From ZC4RG30 sp963812195 (GTDB lineage Bacteria > Pseudomonadota > Gammaproteobacteria > Steroidobacterales > Steroidobacteraceae), in assembly GCA_963812195.1 (NCBI GenBank), contig CAWEUI010000001.1:382578-446577 (forward strand): a stretch of 64,000 nt of DNA. Reading direction: 5' to 3'. The notes beneath the pieces are model-generated. The model was not told the origin of the DNA, did no database searches, and saw only the letters and a program-made list of their open reading frames with translations. A program made the position numbers and the translations under genes. This document shows positions 21,377 to 31,126 of this stretch, piece by piece. How positions within the stretch are numbered: position 1 is the first letter of the stretch; every line of letters begins with the position of its first letter.

Positions 21377-22395
21377 GGCGCGCGGTTGTCGCGCTGCTGC
21401 TATGCACCGGCATCGGCGTCGCCACCGCTGGCGCAGGCGAACCGTCGGCTTGTCTGCCCAAGCCGCCGGTCCCGCTGACCGTGCGAATCGGTGGATCGGC
21501 CCCGCTGCGGGCCCTGCTCGTCGGCGGATCCTCGCCCACGCTGCAGGTCATCGACGCCCGCAGCGGTGCGCTGCTGTGGGCGGCCGGCGCCGCGGCCCCG
21601 GCACAGCAGCGGTTTGCCGCCATGACGGCACCGTTTGGCGGCAGCCTCGTTGCGCTGGACACCGACGGAGACCGCCTGGACGACCGCCTCTATGCCGGTG
21701 ACCGCGATGGCAGGTTGTGGCGCTTCGACCTGCACAATGGCGCCGCTGCCGATGCCTGGGCCAGCGGCGGTGTGTTTGCCGACTTCAGCAACAGTGCCGG
21801 CCGCGGTTTCCTTGCCCCACCGGACGTCGCATTGATGAGTGCGCCCGGCACAGCGCCCTGGTTCAGCATCGCGCTGGGCACCGCAGCGCCAGGCAGTCCC
21901 GATGCCAACAACCGCTTCTACGTACTGCGTGACGCAACGCCTTTTGAAGCCTGGACCGACTCGCAGTATCGGGACTGGCAGCCACTGCGCGAAAGCGATC
22001 TGCTGCAGGTCACGGACCTGAACAATCACGCCGCCGACGCGGCAGGGGCCGGCTGGTTCATCGAGCTCGGCAGCGGCGATGTGCTCAGCGCTTCGCTGAC
22101 GACAGCCGGCACCACGGTGTTCGCGATCGCCGGTTCCACGGCCGGCTGCAGCGCTGCATTCAGCGTCGAGACATTGAACCTTGCGCAGCGCCGGCCTGTG
22201 GCGGACCCGACGGGCAACTGGCGCAGGGCCATGGACGCCAACTTGCCAATCGATACCGGCCTCTCCCTTGCCGTGGACCAGAGCGATGCACAGCCCACCA
22301 CGGCGCGCTGCCTGTTCGGCGACACACACATCGCCGCCTGCGACGTGGACCTGCGCCCGCACCGCACCTGGTGGTTGCGCGAGGATGCCGAATGA
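21373..22395 (+). CDS. pilY1: Short PilY1-like tip adhesin, C-terminal propeller only
   Basis: GTG 21373 overlaps the pilX stop. The product has 340 residues and a signal peptide (about residues 1-20). Residues 40-330 match the C-terminal propeller of PilY1, including the calcium loop DTDGDRLDD (residues 96-104) followed by RLYAGDRDGRLWRFDL. Classical PilY1 has about 1000 or more residues with a large N-terminal region, often von Willebrand A-like; that part is absent and no lost coding sequence is visible upstream, where pilX ends. The product may still cap the pilus and bind calcium, but adhesion functions of the N-terminal region would be missing. Confidence 0.85.
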   Translation: MRRAVVALLLCTGIGVATAGAGEPSACLPKPPVPLTVRIGGSAPLRALLVGGSSPTLQVIDARSGALLWAAGAAAPAQQRFAAMTAPFGGSLVALDTDGDRLDDRLYAGDRDGRLWRFDLHNGAAADAWASGGVFADFSNSAGRGFLAPPDVALMSAPGTAPWFSIALGTAAPGSPDANNRFYVLRDATPFEAWTDSQYRDWQPLRESDLLQVTDLNNHAADAAGAGWFIELGSGDVLSASLTTAGTTVFAIAGSTAGCSAAFSVETLNLAQRRPVADPTGNWRRAMDANLPIDTGLSLAVDQSDAQPTTARCLFGDTHIAACDVDLRPHRTWWLREDAE

Positions 22396-22826
22396 AGCGC
22401 CGGGGCTTCTCACTGCTGGAACTGCTGACCACGCTGGTCATCGTGGCCCTTCTAGCCGCCATCGCGCTTCCCGGCTACGGCGCCATCGTGCGGCGTGCGC
22501 AGCGCAATGACGCGCGACTGGCATTGCTCGGCATCGCGCATGACGAGGAGCTGCACTATCAGAGCGTGGACGCCTACACCGACCAGCTCACCCAGTCACG
22601 GGATCGGGGCGGCCTTGGTCTCGCGCCGCACAGCTTCGACGGCAACTACCGCCTTGCCATCGAGCTGCGTGCAGGAGGTCAGGGCTTCCGGGCCAGCGCG
22701 CGCCCCACGCCCCAGGGCCGCCAGAGCGCCGACCACTCCTGCGCATCATTCACGATCGATGAAAAAGGCAGGCGCACCGCGACGGACGCGCAGGGCCGCG
22801 ATACAACGGCGCTGTGCTGGCGCTGA
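22392..22826 (+). CDS. pilE: Type IV pilin PilE-like minor pilin
   Basis: A 144-residue prepilin with leader MKRRG and cleavage before FSLLELLTTLVIVALLAAIA, Glu5 present. The C-terminal domain has two Cys residues (SCASFTID and LCWR) that probably form the pilin disulfide loop. The start overlaps the pilY1 stop. As last gene of the operon and by its sequence pattern it corresponds to PilE. It converges on ispH with 11 bases between the stops. Confidence 0.87.
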   Translation: MKRRGFSLLELLTTLVIVALLAAIALPGYGAIVRRAQRNDARLALLGIAHDEELHYQSVDAYTDQLTQSRDRGGLGLAPHSFDGNYRLAIELRAGGQGFRASARPTPQGRQSADHSCASFTIDEKGRRTATDAQGRDTTALCWR

Positions 22827-22837
22827 CGGGTGCGCGA

Positions 22838-23788
22838 CTAGCCGCGCGCGGCCGTGGGCCGCAGTGACTTGGGCAGGCTGAACACCACGTGCTCCTCGCG
22901 CCCGACGATCTGGCGCGGCTCCTCGCCACCCCAGGACCTGAGCCGCTGCACCACCTCCTGCACCAGCACCTCCGGTGCCGAAGCCCCTGCGGTGACGCCC
23001 ACCGCCCTGCGGCCCTCGAACCAGCCTGACTGCAGGTTATCCGGCCCGTCGACCAGGTAGCCCGGAATGCCGGCACGGTCGGCGAGCTCACGCAGCCGGT
23101 TGGAATTGGAGCTGGTGGCCGAACCCACCACCACCAGCACGTCGCATTCGGTGAGCAGCTTCTTCACCGCGTCCTGGCGGTTCTGCGTGGCGTAACAGAT
23201 GTCCTCGATGCGCGGGGCCCGCAGGTGCGGGAAGCGCTCGCGCAGCACATCCACGATCGCCTGCGTATCGTCCACCGACAGCGTGGTCTGCGTAACGAAC
23301 GCCAGCTTGTCCGGACGCCGCACGGTGAGACTGCGCGCGCCGGCCACGTTCTCCACAAGATGAATGGCGCCGCCGAAGGAGGTGTCGAAGCGTCCCATCG
23401 TGCCTTCGACTTCCGGATGGCCGGCGTGACCGATAAGCACCACGTCGCGCGCCTCGCGCGCGTAACGCACGACTTCCAGGTGCACCTTGGTGACCAGCGG
23501 GCAGGTGGCGTCGAACACCTCGAAACCACGCCGCTCGGCCTCCTCTTCGACGGAACTGGATACACCATGCGCGGAGAAGATCACGGTGGCGCCATCGGGA
23601 ATTTCGTCCAGCTCCTCGACGAAGCGCGCACCCAGGTCGCGCAGGCGGTCCACGACGTGGCGGTTATGCACCACCTCGTGCCGCACGTAGATCGGCGCAC
23701 CGAACAATTCGATGGCGCGCTCGACGATGTCGATGGCGCGATCCACGCCGGCGCAGAAGCCGCGCGGACTGGCCAGCAGGATCTGCAT
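22838..23788 (-). CDS. ispH: 4-hydroxy-3-methylbut-2-enyl diphosphate reductase
   Basis: The last enzyme of the MEP isoprenoid pathway, reducing HMBPP to IPP and DMAPP in the cytosol. The 316 residues include the three cluster cysteines in FCAGVDRAI (residue 12), DATCPLV (about 96) and ICYATQNRQ (about 199), plus HEVVHN, HPEVEGTMG and GSATSSNSNRL. Full length for the family. It lies five bases or so downstream of lspA on the same strand. Confidence 0.97.
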   Translation of the reverse strand: MQILLASPRGFCAGVDRAIDIVERAIELFGAPIYVRHEVVHNRHVVDRLRDLGARFVEELDEIPDGATVIFSAHGVSSSVEEEAERRGFEVFDATCPLVTKVHLEVVRYAREARDVVLIGHAGHPEVEGTMGRFDTSFGGAIHLVENVAGARSLTVRRPDKLAFVTQTTLSVDDTQAIVDVLRERFPHLRAPRIEDICYATQNRQDAVKKLLTECDVLVVVGSATSSNSNRLRELADRAGIPGYLVDGPDNLQSGWFEGRRAVGVTAGASAPEVLVQEVVQRLRSWGGEEPRQIVGREEHVVFSLPKSLRPTAARG

Positions 23789-23791
23789 CCT

Positions 23792-24319
23792 CTACTCCGC
23801 TCGCCCCTTGTTCACCCGATGTTCGCGCCGCCACTCCAGCAACGCGTCCAGCAGGATCAGCCCGGCGCCCACCGTAATGCAACTGTCCGCGACATTGAAA
23901 GCCGGGAAGTAGGCGTCATGCCAGTGGACATGCACGAAATCAACGACATAGCCATGCCGGAGGCGGTCGATCGCGTTGCCCAGCGCGCCGCTGACGATCA
24001 GCATGAGCCCGGCGTTCTGCAGGCGCTGCAACGCCATCGGCGCACGCCGCAACGCGATGAGCAGACCCGCACTGACGGCCAGCGCGAACAACGTGAACAA
24101 CCAGCGCTGCCAGCCGCCGGCGCCGGCCAGGAAGCTGAATGCCGCGCCCGTGTTCTGTGCACGCACGATGTCCAGCACCGGCAGCACGTACACGCTCTGC
24201 TGCAACATCAGCAATTGCTGGATCAGCTCCTTGCTGACCTGGTCGATCACCAGCATGGCCACGCCCAGCGGCCACCAGGCCAGACCCGACACCCGCCAGC
24301 CGGCGGCCCGCTCAGACAT
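23792..24319 (-). CDS. lspA: Lipoprotein signal peptidase
   Basis: A 175-residue inner-membrane aspartyl peptidase with four hydrophobic segments. The catalytic Asp residues lie in GNAIDR and FNVADS, and the N-terminus carries VIDQVSKELI and QNTGAAFSFL. It cleaves prolipoprotein signal peptides after lipidation. ATG 24319 (MSERAAGW) overlaps the end of ileS by eight bases. Confidence 0.96.
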   Translation of the reverse strand: MSERAAGWRVSGLAWWPLGVAMLVIDQVSKELIQQLLMLQQSVYVLPVLDIVRAQNTGAAFSFLAGAGGWQRWLFTLFALAVSAGLLIALRRAPMALQRLQNAGLMLIVSGALGNAIDRLRHGYVVDFVHVHWHDAYFPAFNVADSCITVGAGLILLDALLEWRREHRVNKGRAE

Positions 24320-27147
24320 GGCGGCGATGCTCCGGCCGACCCGAAATGTTGCCCGCACAGCGCCCGCACAGTTGCGCGTGCGCCGGGTCGCTGCCGACAT
24401 CATCGGTCAGGTGCCAGCAACGCACGCACTTGTTGCCACTGCTGCGCCGGACCTGCAGCCACACGCCGGGAATCACCGTATTACCGGTCTCCGCGGCCAC
24501 CGCGGCATCCGGCGCGGCGTGCGCCTCGTGCACACGCGCACCGGAGGTAATGGTCAGAAAGCGCAGCTCCTCGCCGAGCGCGTTGTAGCGGCTGGCAAAC
24601 TCGGGCAGCGCGTAGATATCCACCACTGCCTCCAGCGGCGCGCCGATGGTTCCCGCCTCGCGCAGCTTCTCCAGTTCACGCTGCACCGCCTGACGCAGCG
24701 TGATCAGCGCATCCCAGTCGATGGTGGCAACAGGCACTGCCGGGAACTCGTGCCAGGTGGTGAAGAACACGGACTTCGGCGCCGCGTCCCGGCCGGGCAT
24801 GACCTGCCAGATTTCCTCCGCCGTGAAAGAGAGTATCGGCGCCAGCCAGCGCACCATGGCCTGCAGGATGTGGTACATCGCCGTCTGGGCCGAGCGCCGC
24901 GCATGGCCAGTCGCCGGCGTCGTGTACATGCGATCCTTCAGCACGTCCAGGTACAGACCGCCCAGATCGTTCACACAGAAATTGTGGACGCGCTGGTAGA
25001 CGACGTGGAACTGGTAGTCGCGATATGCCGAGATGATTTCCTGCTGTAGACGTGCCGCGCGGCCGATCGCCCAGGCATCGAAATCAATCAGCTCGCCGAT
25101 GGGCAGCGCATCGTGCGCCGGATCGAAGCCGGCCAGATTGCCCAGCAGGAAGCGCACCGTGTTGCGCATGCGCCGATAGGCATCGGCGCTGCGCTTGAGG
25201 ATTTCCTCCGAGACGCTCATCTCGCTGGTGTAGTCGGTGGCCGCCACCCACAGGCGCAGCACGTCCGCGCCCAGCGTGGAGAACACCTTGTCCGGCGCCA
25301 CCACGTTGCCCAGCGACTTGGACATCTTGCGGCCCTTCTCGTCCACGGTGAATCCGTAGGTGAGCACGTTCCGGTAAGGCGGGCGCTCGTACAGCGCTTC
25401 GGACATCAACAGCGAGCTGTGGAACCACCCGCGGTGCTGATCCGAACCTTCCAGGTAGATTTCCAGCGGCGCGGCAAGCTCGGGCCGCTCCTTGCCCACC
25501 ACCTCGAAGCTCACGCCCGAGTCCGCCCACACGTCCATCACGTCGGTGACCTTGCGGTACTGGTCGGCCTCGTCGCCCAGCATCTCGCGCGGATCCAGCT
25601 CGAACCAGGAATCGATGCCGTCCTGCTCCACTCGCGCCGCCGCCTGGTAGATGAATTCCTGCGTGCGCGGGTGCATTTCGCCGGTTTCCCTGTGCAGGAA
25701 CACCGTGATCGGCACGCCCCAGGTGCGCTGGCGCGAGATGCACCAGTCGGGCCGCCCTTCGATCATGCCGCGGATGCGCGCCTCGCCCCATGCCGGGATC
25801 CACTTCACCTGCGGAATATCGCGCAGCGTGCTGGCGCGCAGTCCCTTGCGATCCATCGAAATGAACCACTGTGGCGTGGCCAGGAAGATCACCGGCGTGT
25901 GGTGGCGCCAGCAGTGCGGATAGCTGTGCTCGATCTGCGCGTGATGCAACAGTGCGCCGTTGGTAGCCAGCGTCTCGACGATGACCTTGTTGGCCTCGGC
26001 CAGCTTCATGCCGCCGACCAGCGGCGTATCGGGCTTGAAGCGGCCGTCCGTGCTTACCGGGCTGACCACCGGCAGCTTGTAGCGGCGGCCCGACGTTGTA
26101 GTCGTCCAGGCCATGCGCGGGCGCGGTGTGCACGGCGCCGGTGCCGGCCTCCAGCGTGACATGGTCGCCCAGAATCACCGGCACCTGCCGTTCCTGGAAG
26201 GGATGCTGCAGCAGCAGGCCCTCCAGCGCGCGGCCCTCGAAGCGCGCCAGCTCGTGCGTATCGCCCGCCGTCACGCCATAGCGCTCCAGGCATGCCGGTG
26301 CCAGCCCCTCGGCCAGCACCACCCGCTCGCGTTTGCCGGCGCGCGCAAATTCCAGCAGCAGGTAGGAGAAATCCGCGCGCAGCGCCACGGCCTCGTTGGC
26401 CGGCAGGGTCCACGGCGTGGTGGTCCAGATGACCACCGCGCTGTCGGCCACGTGATCGGCCGGTGCGGCTATGCGGCGCGCGAAGTCGGCGCCGTCCACG
26501 ACGCGAAACGCCACATCAACGGCCGGCGAATGATGCGGCTCGTATTCGACCTCGGCCTCCGCCAGCGCCGAGCGGCAATCCAGGCACCAGTACACCGGCT
26601 TGGCGCCCAGATAGACATGGCCGTTGGCGATGACCTTGCCCAGCGTGCGGATCTGCTCGGCCTCGTACTTCGGATCCATCGTCACGTAGGGCCGGTCCCA
26701 GTCGCCGAGCACGCCGAGTCGCTGGAAATCCCGCCGCTGCAGGTCGAGCTGCTTCTGCGCATAGTCGCGACAGGCGGCGCGAAAAGCCCGTGCGTCCAGC
26801 TTCTGGCCGACACGCCCGTGCTTCTTCTCCACCTGCATCTCGATCGGCAGGCCATGGCAGTCCCAGCCCGGCACGTAGGGGGAGTCGTAGCCATCCAGCG
26901 TGCGCGACTTGATCACCAGATCCTTCAGGATCTTGTTCACGGCATGGCCCAGGTGAATCGCGCCATTGGCATACGGCGGGCCGTCATGCAGGGCAAAGCG
27001 CGGCCGGCCCTTCGCGACCTTGCGCAGCTCGCCGTAGATGTCGTTGTCCTCCCACCACTTGAGCATCTGCGGTTCGCGTCGTGCCAGATCGGCTTTCATC
27101 GCGAAATCCGTGCGTGGGAGGTTCACCGTACCCTTGTAATCCGCCAC
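24312..27147 (-). CDS. ileS: Isoleucyl-tRNA synthetase (frameshifted)
   Basis: GTG 27147 starts a protein with HLGH (residues 65-68), the editing domain (WTTTPWTLPANEAVAL), the KMSKS loop (GRKMSKSLGN) and a C-terminal zinc site (CVRCW and CGRC). The frame breaks at 26089-26091: HGLDDYNVG should continue RRYKLPVVSPV. Removing one base from the CCC run (GGG on the coding strand) restores a 944-residue enzyme of normal length. The gene is normally essential and single copy, so a sequence error is the likeliest cause. It charges tRNA-Ile with isoleucine. Confidence 0.93.
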
Positions 27148-27163
27148 CCGTGCAGTCCCCTTC

Positions 27164-28096
27164 TCAGTTAGTCGCCAGCGCCGCACGCGCGGCCGCGGCA
27201 TCGCGATGCATCTGCTCGATCATCACGTCCACGTTGTCAAAACGCAGCGTCTCGCGCAGCCGCGCCACGAATTCCACTTCCAGCTCGCGCCCGTACAGGT
27301 CACCCGCGAAATCGAACAGATGCACTTCAAGCAGCGGCACTTGCCCGCCCACCGTCGGCCGCGTGCCGACGCTGGCCACGCCATCACCCAGACGAGCGCC
27401 GGAGGCGCGAACGCGGACGGCAAAGATACCGTCGATGGGGGCCCGCCGTCGCGCCAGCCTGATATTGGCAGTGGGAAAGCCGAACTGACGGCCAAGCCGG
27501 TCGCCGGGCACCACGCGCCCGCACATGGTGTAGGGCCGGCCGAGCAAGCTTGCTGCCAACGGCAGCTCGCCCGCGGCCAGTGCGGTGCGGATGGCATGAC
27601 TGCCCACGCGCAGCCCCTGGCCCATCACCGGTGCCACCACGTCCACGGCCAGCCCGAAGCCCGCCCCCTCGCGCTGGAACCACTCGGCATCGGCCTTGCC
27701 ACCCCGGCCGGCACGGAAATCGTGGCCGATCACGATCTGCCGCACTCCGCCGCCCACCAGCATGGCGGCGAATTGAGCCGCATCCAGCCCGCGCAGGCGT
27801 TCGTTGAAATGCAGCAGGCACAGCACCTGCGGACCATCGTTCTGCAGCGCCCGCCAGCGCTCGCGGAAATTGGTCAGGCGCGCCGGCGGCGACCCGGGCG
27901 AGAAGTACTCCTTCGGCAGCGGCTCGAAGCTCAACACCATGCTGGTGCGGTCCTGTGCTGCCGCCAGCTCGCGGGTGCGCCGGATCAGCGCGCGATGGCC
28001 GAGGTGAATGCCATCGAAGCCGCCGATCGCAGCCACGAACCCGGGCGCCGGGCTGGCGCCGGCCGCGACATCCGGCAGTGCCCGCATCAGGCGCAT
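27164..28096 (-). CDS. ribF: Bifunctional riboflavin kinase/FMN adenylyltransferase
   Basis: A 310-residue enzyme that phosphorylates riboflavin and adenylates FMN to FAD. The N-terminal nucleotidyltransferase domain has AIGGFDGIHLGHRALI and FEPLPKEYF, and the C-terminal kinase domain has GRPYTMCGRVVPGDRLGR and FPTANI. ATG 28096 overlaps the murJ stop by one base (TGATG); a second ATG at 28087 is possible. Confidence 0.95.
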   Translation of the reverse strand: MRLMRALPDVAAGASPAPGFVAAIGGFDGIHLGHRALIRRTRELAAAQDRTSMVLSFEPLPKEYFSPGSPPARLTNFRERWRALQNDGPQVLCLLHFNERLRGLDAAQFAAMLVGGGVRQIVIGHDFRAGRGGKADAEWFQREGAGFGLAVDVVAPVMGQGLRVGSHAIRTALAAGELPLAASLLGRPYTMCGRVVPGDRLGRQFGFPTANIRLARRRAPIDGIFAVRVRASGARLGDGVASVGTRPTVGGQVPLLEVHLFDFAGDLYGRELEVEFVARLRETLRFDNVDVMIEQMHRDAAAARAALATN

Positions 28097-29661
28097 CAGG
28101 CCACCACGCCACGCAGGTGGCGGTAGCGCATGCCGCTCAGATACAGCACCCCGAAGTACAGTGCCGCACCCAGCACGATCCCGGCACCGCCACGGGCCAC
28201 TCGCTGCATGAAGTGCATCGCCACCCAGTGCGCGGTATCCCCGGCCAGCCACCACAGCAGCGCACCCATCAACAGGTTGGCAATCAGCACGCGCGCCAGG
28301 AACGCGGGCCAGCCGGCGCCGTGCCGGAGCACACCCTCGCGACGCAGGCCGCGCCACAGCAGGAAGGAGTTCAGGCCCGCGCCGATACCGGTGGATGTGG
28401 CGATCAGCGTGTGCGGATTGGGAAAGCCGAAGTGTGCCAGCGGCAGCACCACCAGCACGTTCAATGCCACGGTCACCGCCAGCGCAATGATCGCGACGCG
28501 AACCGGCCGGCGCGTGTTCTGGCGCGCGTAGTAGCCGGGCACCAGCACCTTCACCAGACTGAAGCCGAGCAGGCCCCAGGAGTAGGCCATCAATGCATAG
28601 CTGGTCTTCTGCACGTCATGGAGGCCGAAGTTCCGGTAGCCGAAGATCATCGCGGTGATCGGCCCCGCGAAGGTGAGCATGCCCACCGCGGCGGGCGTGG
28701 CCAGCAGCAGCACCAGCTTCAACGCCCAGTCCAGCGTGCCGGAGAACTGCTCCGTGGCCCGCGCGGCATGATGCGCGGACAGGCCCGGCAGGATCGCGGA
28801 GGCCAGCGCGATGCTGAACACGCCCAGCGGGAATTCCATCAGGCGGTCGGCGAAGTACAGCCAGGTCACACTGCCGGTGACCAGCGCGGTGGCGATCTGC
28901 GTGTCCAGCAGCAGGCTGATCTGCGCCATGGACGAGCCCACTATCCCGGGGACCATCAGCTTGCCCACGCGCCGCACGCCTGCCAGTTGCGGATGCCAGC
29001 GCGGTCGCGACAGCAATCCGTGACGCGCCATGACAGGCAGCAGGTACAGCAGCTGGAGCAACCCCGCAACGAACACACCAATGGCCAGCACGTGGCCGGG
29101 GTTGGCGCTGTGCGTGGCGAACACGAGCGCCACGAAGATCAGCACCAGATTCATCACCAGCGGTGTGAGCGCTGGCGTGAAGAAGCTGCCGTGGCTGTTC
29201 AGCGCACCGGTACACAGGGACACCAGCGAGACGAAGAACAGGTACGGGAACGTCCAGCGCAGCATCTGCACGGCGAGCCCGAACTCGTCGGCCGAGGCAA
29301 AGCCCCAGCGTGGTGCAAACAGCCAGATGATCAGCGGCGCGGCCACCACACCGATGACACTGAGCACAAACAGCACGGCTCCCAGCGTTCCGGACACGCC
29401 GGCGACCAGCTCGCGTACCTGCTGCTCGCCGCGCCGGGTCTTGTACTCGGAAATCACCGGCACGAAGGACTGCGAAAAGGCACCTTCGGCGAACAACCGC
29501 CGCAGGAAATTCGGAATCTTGAATGCCACGTAGAAGGCATCGGAGATGGGCCCCACGCCCAGCGCCTGCCCCATGAAGGAGTCCCGGAGCAGCCCGGCGA
29601 TCCGGGACAGCAGGGTGGCCAGTCCGGCCTTGGAAGTGTGCTGCAGCAGGGGGCGGCTCAT
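28096..29661 (-). CDS. murJ: Lipid II flippase MurJ
   Basis: A 521-residue polytopic membrane protein with about 14 hydrophobic segments, opening SKAGLATLLSRIAGLLRDSF and containing FLRRLFAEGAFSQSFVPV, both typical of MurJ/MviN. It flips the peptidoglycan precursor lipid II across the inner membrane. It is the first gene of the murJ-ribF-ileS-lspA-ispH run on the minus strand and is divergent from rpsT. Confidence 0.96.
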   Translation of the reverse strand: MSRPLLQHTSKAGLATLLSRIAGLLRDSFMGQALGVGPISDAFYVAFKIPNFLRRLFAEGAFSQSFVPVISEYKTRRGEQQVRELVAGVSGTLGAVLFVLSVIGVVAAPLIIWLFAPRWGFASADEFGLAVQMLRWTFPYLFFVSLVSLCTGALNSHGSFFTPALTPLVMNLVLIFVALVFATHSANPGHVLAIGVFVAGLLQLLYLLPVMARHGLLSRPRWHPQLAGVRRVGKLMVPGIVGSSMAQISLLLDTQIATALVTGSVTWLYFADRLMEFPLGVFSIALASAILPGLSAHHAARATEQFSGTLDWALKLVLLLATPAAVGMLTFAGPITAMIFGYRNFGLHDVQKTSYALMAYSWGLLGFSLVKVLVPGYYARQNTRRPVRVAIIALAVTVALNVLVVLPLAHFGFPNPHTLIATSTGIGAGLNSFLLWRGLRREGVLRHGAGWPAFLARVLIANLLMGALLWWLAGDTAHWVAMHFMQRVARGGAGIVLGAALYFGVLYLSGMRYRHLRGVVA

Positions 29662-29742
29662 CGCCGCGGCAGCCTAGCAGAACCAACCGGAAAAAGTGCC
29701 CGTCCGGCGGGGGCTTAGCTCCGCCTGCCCGGCCCGCCGCGG

Positions 29743-29771
29743 TTGACTTCGGGCGGCTCACTGCCCACACT
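29743..29771 (+). promoter_or_regulatory. Candidate sigma-70 promoter for rpsT
   Basis: TTGACT at 29743-29748 followed, after 17 bases, by CACACT at 29766-29771, about 45 bases before the rpsT start in the murJ-rpsT divergent gap. The -35 box is strong and the -10 box weak, so this is tentative. Confidence 0.35.
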
Positions 29772-29816
29772 ACGCGCCCCCAAAATGAGCAGGTTTCTGC
29801 GGCGGAGATTTCGAAC

Positions 29817-30083
29817 GTGGCCAACACCAAGTCGGCAGAGAAGGCAGCCCGTCAGTCGGTCAAGCATCGCGCCATCAATGTGGCGAACCGCTCACGACTG
29901 CGCAGCTCCATCCGCAAGTCGGTGGAAGCTTCGGCCTCCGGCGACAAGGACCAGGCCCGCGCCGCGTTCAAGGAAGCCCAGCCGGTCATCGACGCGATGG
30001 TCTCCAAGGGCCTGATCCACCGCAACAAGGCCGCCCGCCACAAGAGCCGGCTGGCTGCCCGCGCCAAAGCCGCAGCCCGCTAG
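29817..30083 (+). CDS. rpsT: 30S ribosomal protein S20
   Basis: An 88-residue, Lys/Arg/Ala-rich protein starting at GTG 29817 with NTKSAEKAARQSVKHR and ending HKSRLAARAKAAAR, the standard S20 pattern. GGAG lies about nine bases upstream. S20 binds 16S rRNA early in small-subunit assembly. In many bacteria the unusual start codon supports autogenous control; the GTG here is compatible with that. Confidence 0.97.
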   Translation: MANTKSAEKAARQSVKHRAINVANRSRLRSSIRKSVEASASGDKDQARAAFKEAQPVIDAMVSKGLIHRNKAARHKSRLAARAKAAAR

Positions 30084-30119
30084 AGCGCTCGCCCGCAACG
30101 GGCCAAGCTGATTCCATAC

Positions 30120-30142
30120 AGGGCCCGCCGTGCGCGGGCTCT
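30120..30142 (+). terminator. GC-rich hairpin after rpsT
   Basis: Inverted repeat AGGGCCCGC (30120-30128) and GCGGGCTCT (30134-30142) with a five-base loop and one G-T pair. It lies 37 bases after the rpsT stop. The following bases are only moderately T-rich, so it may pause or partly terminate transcription before the MscS gene. Confidence 0.45.
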
Positions 30143-30165
30143 GTCCTATTGAAGGAAGCACATCC

Positions 30166-31026
30166 GTGGAAGCCACAGAAGCTGTCAGCCAAGCCGCCAA
30201 CGAAGCCCAGAAGATGTTCAGCCCGGAGCATCTCCAGGCCTATGCGCAGGAGTACGCCCTGCCGCTGCTGTTCGCCGTCGTCATCCTGATCCTGGGCGCC
30301 TGGGGCGCCCGCGTGGCGCGCAAGATCGTGCGCCGCGTGATGGGCAAGCGCGAGCTGGATCCGATCATCATCGGCTTCGTTGCCAACATGACCTACATCG
30401 GGTTGATGGTGTTCGTGGTGCTGGCGGCGCTGGAGCGGATCGGCGTCAAGACCACCTCCTTCGTGGCCATCATCGGCGCCGCCGGCCTGGCCATCGGCCT
30501 GGCCCTGCAGGGGTCGCTTGCCAACTTCGCGGCCGGCTTCCTGATGGTGGTGTTCCGCCCGTTCAAGAAGGGCGACTACATCGAGGCCGGTGGCACCGCC
30601 GGCGTGGTCGACGAGATCCAGGTGTTCTCCACGGTCCTGAACACGCCGGACAACTGCCGTGTGGTCGTGCCGAACTCGAAGATCATGAGCGACAGCATCA
30701 CCAACTACTCGGCCAAGGAGACCCGGCGACTGGACCTGGTCTTCGGCGTGGGCTATGACGACGACATCGCCAAGGTGAAGGCCGTGCTCAAGCGCATCGT
30801 GGAAGCCGACGAGCGGGTATTGCCGGATCCGGCACCGCAGATCCTGGTGGGCGAGCTGGCCGACAGCTCGGTGAACTTCATCATGCGCGTGTGGCTGAAG
30901 TCCGCCGACTACTGGCCGTTCAAGTTCGACACCACCGAGAAGGTGAAGGTCACGTTCGATGCGGAAGGCATCAGCATCCCGTTCCCGCAGCGGGACGTGC
31001 ATCTGATCCAGGCCGGCAATCAGTAG
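30166..31026 (+). CDS. mscS: Small-conductance mechanosensitive channel MscS
   Basis: GTG 30166 has GAAGGAAG about seven bases upstream and gives 286 residues. Three membrane helices are followed by the pore helix (IIGAAGLAIGLALQGSLANFAAG), the beta domain (PFKKGDYIEAGG, VVVPNSKIMSD) and the C-terminal alpha/beta domain. This is the compact E. coli-type MscS layout. It opens on membrane tension during hypo-osmotic shock. Confidence 0.95.
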   Translation: MEATEAVSQAANEAQKMFSPEHLQAYAQEYALPLLFAVVILILGAWGARVARKIVRRVMGKRELDPIIIGFVANMTYIGLMVFVVLAALERIGVKTTSFVAIIGAAGLAIGLALQGSLANFAAGFLMVVFRPFKKGDYIEAGGTAGVVDEIQVFSTVLNTPDNCRVVVPNSKIMSDSITNYSAKETRRLDLVFGVGYDDDIAKVKAVLKRIVEADERVLPDPAPQILVGELADSSVNFIMRVWLKSADYWPFKFDTTEKVKVTFDAEGISIPFPQRDVHLIQAGNQ

Positions 31027-31126
31027 CGGGCCGAGGCGCCGCACAGGAACTGCGCCGAATCCTCATGGCGCGCGAGATAGCCCTCGGCTTCGGCGCGGTT
31101 CGCCGCGCCAATGCCTTCGACCGAGG

